Notes under the pieces: model-generated | Databases searched by the model: none | The model's input: only the letters and a program-made list of their open reading frames with translations | Told to the model about the DNA's origin: nothing | Program-made: the position numbers and the translations under genes | Shown here: one piece after another, positions 59,578 through 64,000 of the stretch | Numbering within the stretch: the first letter of the stretch is position 1 | Layout of the letters: each line of letters begins with the position of its first letter | Assembly (NCBI GenBank): GCA_023055355.1 | Contig: JALJCS010000006.1 | Coordinates: 35,061,001 to 35,125,000, forward strand | Reading direction: 5' to 3' | Source of the DNA: Agelaius tricolor | Taxonomy: Eukaryota; Chordata; Aves; Passeriformes; Icteridae | DNA length: 64,000 nucleotides

Positions 59578-59599
59578 TTTTCTACTTTAAAGTAGAAAA
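59578..59599. repeat. 22-bp perfect palindrome
   Basis: TTTTCTACTTT is followed immediately by its exact reverse complement, with no loop. Intronic. Confidence 0.85.
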
Positions 59600-62349
59600 T
59601 TTTTAGAGCATATTTGAATCTATGCCATATTTTCATGGTATGATCTGTTACCTTAAAATTAAAGGAAAAAATATCCTGACATGGAATAGCATCCAGTGTC
59701 ACAAGCAGACAAACAGAATCCATGACAGATTATGATTGTCACTTTTGCCTACATCCTCTGCTTAACTATCCCCTCATCTACTATTTCTCTTGCAATGGAA
59801 CATCTCATTTCTATTCCAACCATTTTACTTACCAATAAGGATAAACAGTATAAATAAGGCAGCCAAAAATTGTACTACCACAAAAACAGGGTTAAAAAAA
59901 ATGAGGACAGATATCTATGTCAGTAGCATGAGTTCCTGGTCAACCACTCACTTTGCTTCAGCAGGAACATACCCTGTCTTTGCTTCAGCTGGAATATCCT
60001 TGCAAACAGAAAAAATTGGAATTATCTTATGGTTACTCTCAGAGAAAAGTAAGAAGTTTTCAGATGTAAGTTTGTGGGTGTGTTAATATGGCTTCTTGCT
60101 TCTTTTCGCTTTTTTGGTTTTTTTAATACAGGACTTAGGAATGGTGTTATGGGAGAGCTTGTCATCTAGGCCACTGTATCTGAATTCCCTCTCCCTAATA
60201 TAGGGAGATTTTACTTTTGAGAGTATCTGTGATTTCTTTATGGGATTTTTGGGTTTGGAGAACTTTTCCATAGTTAAACAGTAGATCTACTCATTTGAAT
60301 AAGTCTGTTTCTCAGTCTCTTTTTCTTGGATGCTTTAAATGACTGTAAATCTGTAGCTGAATGTGAATTTAATACTTAAAATGAATCACCAGCAGTATTT
60401 AGGGTCAGGTGAACTGCAGGGTGAAATAACATGAATTTCCCCTCTATGACTTGTGAGCTGTCATTAAGTCTTGACCTAAAATGTTATTGCATTTTCAGTC
60501 AAAGTCCACAATATCTACTGTAGGTTGAAGATTTATTGATACTTTAAGCCAGCATTAAAAACCTGAGAATGAATAAGAATTTTTTCCTGGTTGTTCACTA
60601 TCCCCTTTCCACCTTCATTGCTCTGATTAAAATTGAATCAGAGATTTGAACTTAATTAGAAGAACATGGACAAAAAAAGGGGTCAGAAGTCATCTGCAGT
60701 GTCCTTCTCTTGAAGTATCAAAATTGGATATTTGGAAGGTTACATATCTTCTCTACCTACACAAACACAAAAAGAAAATATTTTGAATTTGTTTTCTTTG
60801 TTCATTTGCAAGTCTAAGAGGATATACAAAGATGTGGTTCACCTGCACTAAACTGTGAGTAAGGTACGACTGTGGAAAAGGCTCGAGGACTTCTACAGTT
60901 GTGTCTCTTTCCAGTAAAATGAGGAGATGCAACCAGCTCTCCCAGGAACAAGTAGAAGCTGTAGCTGTCCAGTTAGAGACCGATTGAAAGAGCTGTTTAG
61001 CAATCTTGGGAGAAAAGTCCAGATTTTGAGTATAGGAGCAGACAACTATTTCAAGCTCTAATGAGAAAAAGGTAGAGAAACAGATGTAAAATCAGAGAGA
61101 TAGTAATTCCTGGTTTAAGAGTTATCATGAGGAACCATTCAAATGCTAAGTGATTTATCATTAAAACCATTAATGTGTGTTCCGCCACTCTGGCAGTGCT
61201 ACTTTGCCATCTTTTTATACATTTTCATCACAGCAAGATATGAACTAAGAGAAGAGACTTTTTGTTGATTTTGTGTATTCTGTCCCTTGCTTTCCTTGCT
61301 CCCTTTTGATCAGTAAACCAATAACTGGTTTTAAATGTATTCAAATATTAGGGACAGTTAAAAAAGACTAATTTTTCTGGTAGCTGGAGTTGACATTAAA
61401 ACAATTCAACCATTTCAACCAATTTATTTAGGTTTGTGACTATGTTGTCATAGTAAGGAAATAGTTAGCTGAGTGACACAGATTTTGACACATGCCTCAC
61501 CCTATCTGTATAATTTTTCACTATGAATTACAGTTTTCGTATGTATTAGGCAGTGAGAGTGTCCCATATCTGATTTGATAAAACTGAGCACTCAGAAGAA
61601 GGTTCTTAAAAGGTATGTGGGTACATCTATACCCATACATTAATATGGCAGAAACTTGAAATTATTTTGTTATCCACCAGCCCTGGAAAATGTGTTATTT
61701 GAAGCATTTAGAGAGTAGCAGCAGCTGTTCATAATTCTGAATTATCCTATGAATATTCTATGAAGAACTCAGAATAAGTCAATGTTTGGACAATATCTTT
61801 GTAGGCTTCGGGAGAGTTTATTGTTTCTGATTATTTCTTATATACACGCAAAAGAATTTACAGTGTAGACAACATTTTTCATATTAAAAAAAAAAAGGCT
61901 CGTTAGAGTCACACTCATAAAAAGAACAAGAAGCCTCCTTGACACCTATACCATCAAGCTATAATTCAGTCCCTGAAGAAGACAAGGCACATGCAGGCAC
62001 AATCTTTGTCTCACTAAGGTGTATTGTAACTTTTCAAAAAGTTACAGTCCTGAAGAGCTAAAAATCTCTATTTGTAGATAGGCCTTGCAACTAAAAAGAA
62101 TCTACTTTTCCTTTTGTAGGCTTAAAAGTAGTGTGCTGGCTCCTAGAAAAGCTTTTCCTTCCCCTCTCCCCAAAGAGGAAGCTGTTCTCTAAAATGAAAA
62201 CACTCCGTTTGTGAAACACAAGGAAGGGTTGATTGTGTCAGTGCATCGCAGTGTAAACGAAACATAAGGACAAGGTTTCATGAAAATGTGGTAGATTCCT
62301 TCTCCAGTAGGGAACGTGGAGTCTTAGTGCACTGTAGCCAGGTTCCTTG

Positions 62350-62371
62350 ATAATAAAATAAATAAATAGAC
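62350..62371. repeat. AAAT short tandem repeat
   Basis: A few imperfect AAAT/AAATA units. Simple repeat. Confidence 0.6.
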
Positions 62372-63730
62372 AAATACATTTTAAAAGGCAATCTAGCAAC
62401 CAAGAAGCAATAAAGCAAAGAATCTGCACCCATCTTCCCTCTGGAATGCATTATCTTACAAATAGGGATTAATTCTTGTCCTTTGAATAGGCTGGTGTTT
62501 AGAATTTATTAAATTTTAATGACTGAGTTGTGAGGAATTTTTAATATAATAAAGCTCAGGTCATTATTAGCAATATCTAAGAAATTCCAAGAGATGCTCC
62601 TCATTTTCTATTGGAAAATCTGACAACTGACCAAATCAATTGTTTGTAAAGGTGAAAGCAGCTCTAAGCTCTGGAGCTCACAATAGAGGGCACAGCTTGG
62701 GAAGAAAAATGTCTACAAATTCTAATCTAAAATATGAGATTTCTGGTTCATTCCAGCTAAGCCTTAAGTATTTTAAAAGTATATGAGTAATTCTTCTCCA
62801 TGTCATTTTAGCTGCTTATTTGAAGACTTTTATCTTTCTTTGTTCTAACTGTTGGCATTGAAGTCAGAAAATGAATAGCAAAAAATATTTTGAATGCAAG
62901 CACAAAATTGAGATTAAATCCTGCCTTGCCACTGTTTGGTTTTCAGCTAGTAGATTACATATTTGACAGGAATTCATTCTTGCCTTTTTAGTCATGCATT
63001 TTCTAGATCTAGATTTCTACTATAGGTAATCTGAATTTTTGAATGCTATTTTCCAATATAGCAATAACAATTTCTATTATATATTTCATTATCTATTATG
63101 AATCAGCATTGAAAGTAGTGAGAAATTTCAGATTTTTTTAATGCACTGTCTGCATAGAAAATAGTATTTCCCTTTAAAGAAGCAAACAACTTATCATATT
63201 TGCTACTCTATAAACATTAAGAAAAAAAAATTTTTAAAGTTTTTTTAACTTTGGCAAGTTTTATGAGACAAGAAAACCTGATAGAAACAGTCACATAACT
63301 ACTTATTTATCGACAAGCAGGGTGCCCCCAACACAGGGAATGATTGGCATCTGACACCATTGATTCAGAAGGCTGAACAATTGCTTAATTAATCTATATT
63401 ATATTACATTATACCATACTATGGCTATACTACAAAGAATACTAAAGAAAACTCGTGACTGTCTCCCAACAGTCAGGACACAGCTTTTTCCAATTGGCCA
63501 AGGAAAAAGATAATCCCGAGCAGAATCCAGCTGACAAATAACTTCAGGTAAACAATCTTCCTAACACATTCCATATGTGCAAAACAACAGGAGCAGCAAG
63601 TAGAGATAAGAATTGTTTTTCTCTTCTTGTCTCTGTGCTTCTCCAGGAAAAACCCCTGAGAGAGAATTATGTCTCTCTGTTCAAAGAATGTGAATTGAAT
63701 GCCACACTTACTGATGCGTTTAACTTCCAA

Positions 63731-63770
63731 AGTAAAAAAAATAACAAAACAAAAAACAAACAAAAAACAA
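63731..63770. repeat. A-rich CAAA/CAAAAAA low-complexity tract
   Basis: A-runs separated by single C or T. No transposon body recognised beside it. Confidence 0.75.
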
Positions 63771-64000
63771 ACCAACTTATTTCTTGGGCATTACCTGTGT
63801 GTTTATAATAAAAGTCATGCATTGAAAAAATAAATTTCCAAATCAGCTCTTACTGCACTGCAATACTTAATCACCATTCCTCTACTCCAGCCTAGATCCC
63901 AGGTCTTCCTGCACACATGTAGGACAATCGCAAGTTGCAAAATATTTTTAATAATAAGTAATTTTCACAGAACATTTCCCAAATAATTCCAAACAACTTT

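Overview
The window is a slice of vertebrate nuclear genome, most likely from a bird. It is AT-rich and intron-dominated, and it carries CR1 LINE fragments, two of which end in the ATTCTRTG-type 8-mer tail, plus a solo LTR of avian endogenous-retrovirus type. A passerine is possible from the look of the LTR, but I cannot prove that from the sequence alone.

Only one gene can be supported. It is KCNH8 (ELK1, Kv12.1), on the + strand, a voltage-gated potassium channel of the EAG/ELK/ERG family. Eight consecutive internal coding exons are present: 1454-1581, 3717-3957, 18983-19140, 24297-24504, 46404-46601, 51259-51458, 53167-53416 and 57854-58068. Each is bounded by AG and GT, and all phases match. 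Spliced together they read through without a stop for 1598 nt (about 533 residues). In order they encode the end of the N-terminal linker, S1-S6 with the pore, the C-linker and the cyclic-nucleotide-binding homology domain. The PAS/cap exons lie to the left of the window and the cytoplasmic tail exons to the right, so the gene is open at both ends.

The other ~97% is intron: <1-1453, 1582-3716, 3958-18982 (15.0 kb), 19141-24296, 24505-46403 (21.9 kb), 46602-51258, 51459-53166, 53417-57853 and 58069->64000. These hold (a) a complete solo LTR at 4857-5533 in reverse orientation, with TGTCTT...AAGACA ends and a perfect 5-bp target duplication, and with its poly(A) signal at the loop of a perfect 15-bp stem; (b) CR1 fragments at 7225-7320, 36895-36946, 50648-50943 (sense) and 56321-57240 (antisense); (c) several perfect short hairpins or palindromes and small tandem duplications; (d) simple repeats, the most notable being an AT-rich (TA)n tract between two 20-bp direct repeats at 31774-31884.

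I found no second protein-coding gene, tRNA, rRNA, CRISPR array or operon-like structure. Nothing here amounts to a new biological system. The most rewarding second looks are the LTR with its poly(A) hairpin, the two neighbouring perfect hairpins in the 15-kb intron, and a 175-codon reverse-strand open frame near 59 kb.
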